Source: an uncultured Coriobacteriaceae bacterium (GTDB lineage Bacteria; Actinomycetota; Coriobacteriia; Coriobacteriales; Eggerthellaceae). Taken from it: a stretch of 15,904 nucleotides of DNA. A program made the position numbers and the translations under genes. The DNA is taken from assembly GCA_900550385.1 (NCBI GenBank), contig URRZ01000048.1:1-15904 (forward strand), given 5' to 3'. This document shows, in pieces, positions 15,828 through 15,904 of this stretch. The notes under the pieces were generated by a model. It was not told where the DNA came from, ran no database searches, and saw only the letters and a program-made list of their open reading frames with translations. Each line of letters starts with the position of its first letter. The stretch's first letter is position 1.

Positions 15828-15904
15828 TGGTCGGGATGACAGGATTCGAACCTGCGACATCCTGCTCCCAAAGCAGGCGCGCTACCAAACTGCGCCACAT
15901 CCCG
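15828..15904 (-). tRNA. tRNA-Pro (anticodon UGG)
   Basis: A complete 77-base tRNA with encoded CCA (15828-15830) ends exactly at the window border. The acceptor stem is CGGGATG/CATCCCG with discriminator A; the 5' C1 is typical of bacterial tRNA-Pro. The D-arm is GCGCAGTTTGGTAGCGC, the anticodon stem CCTGC/GCAGG with loop TTTGGGA (anticodon TGG), and the T-arm contains GGTTCGAATCC. The anticodon UGG can read all CCN codons with U34 modification. It is transcribed towards sbcC; its promoter lies outside the window. Confidence 0.97.

Noticed and set aside
12408..15860. A 1,150-codon open frame on the minus strand opposite sbcC
   Set aside because: Its translation is arginine-, leucine- and glycine-rich without any recognisable domain. 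The plus strand encodes a complete SbcC with every motif in place. Repetitive GC-rich alanine and glutamate codons of the coiled coil keep the opposite frame open.

Overview
This is a GC-rich window of ordinary chromosome. The gene order (HD-like protein, uvrC, rapZ, yvcK, whiA, then the lower-glycolysis genes and secG) is typical of Gram-positive bacteria. The very high GC content and the arginine in the RapZ Walker A motif point to Actinomycetota. My inference, not proved by the sequence, is a gut-type Coriobacteriia such as Eggerthellaceae. There are no insertion sequences, integrases, CRISPR arrays or phage genes, and no non-coding stretch longer than about 220 bases.

Left part (1-5400, all minus strand). 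Reading leftwards, the order is gap, terminator, pgk, tpiA, gpmI, a hairpin, secG, then tRNA-Leu(GAG). pgk-tpiA-gpmI is a tight run: the tpiA ribosome binding site overlaps the pgk stop, and tpiA and gpmI overlap by ATGA. secG starts at TTG and appears to have its own promoter. tRNA-Leu has a good SigA-type promoter. The gap reading frame is broken near 4650 and has to be read in two frames, while both halves remain well conserved.

Middle part (5417-11114, minus strand). This is one compact operon, transcribed right to left: a RelA/SpoT-type HD-fold protein with a degraded active site, uvrC (excision-repair nuclease), rapZ, yvcK and whiA. Its genes are 2-4 bases apart or overlap, and it ends in a strong intrinsic terminator just after whiA. 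UvrC repairs bulky DNA lesions. RapZ, YvcK and WhiA link sugar-nucleotide and cell-wall metabolism to growth and division.

Right part (11335-15904). The divergent sbcD-sbcC operon (plus strand, ATGA overlap) encodes the Mre11/Rad50-like nuclease-ATPase that processes hairpins and DNA ends. It converges on tRNA-Pro(UGG), which reads towards sbcC and ends in a GC-rich hairpin between them.

No previously undescribed multi-gene system is convincingly visible. The items most worth a second look are the broken gap gene, the HD-fold protein without its catalytic residues at the head of the uvrC-whiA operon, the terminator that leaves almost no room for a pgk promoter, and the strong hairpin between gpmI and secG.
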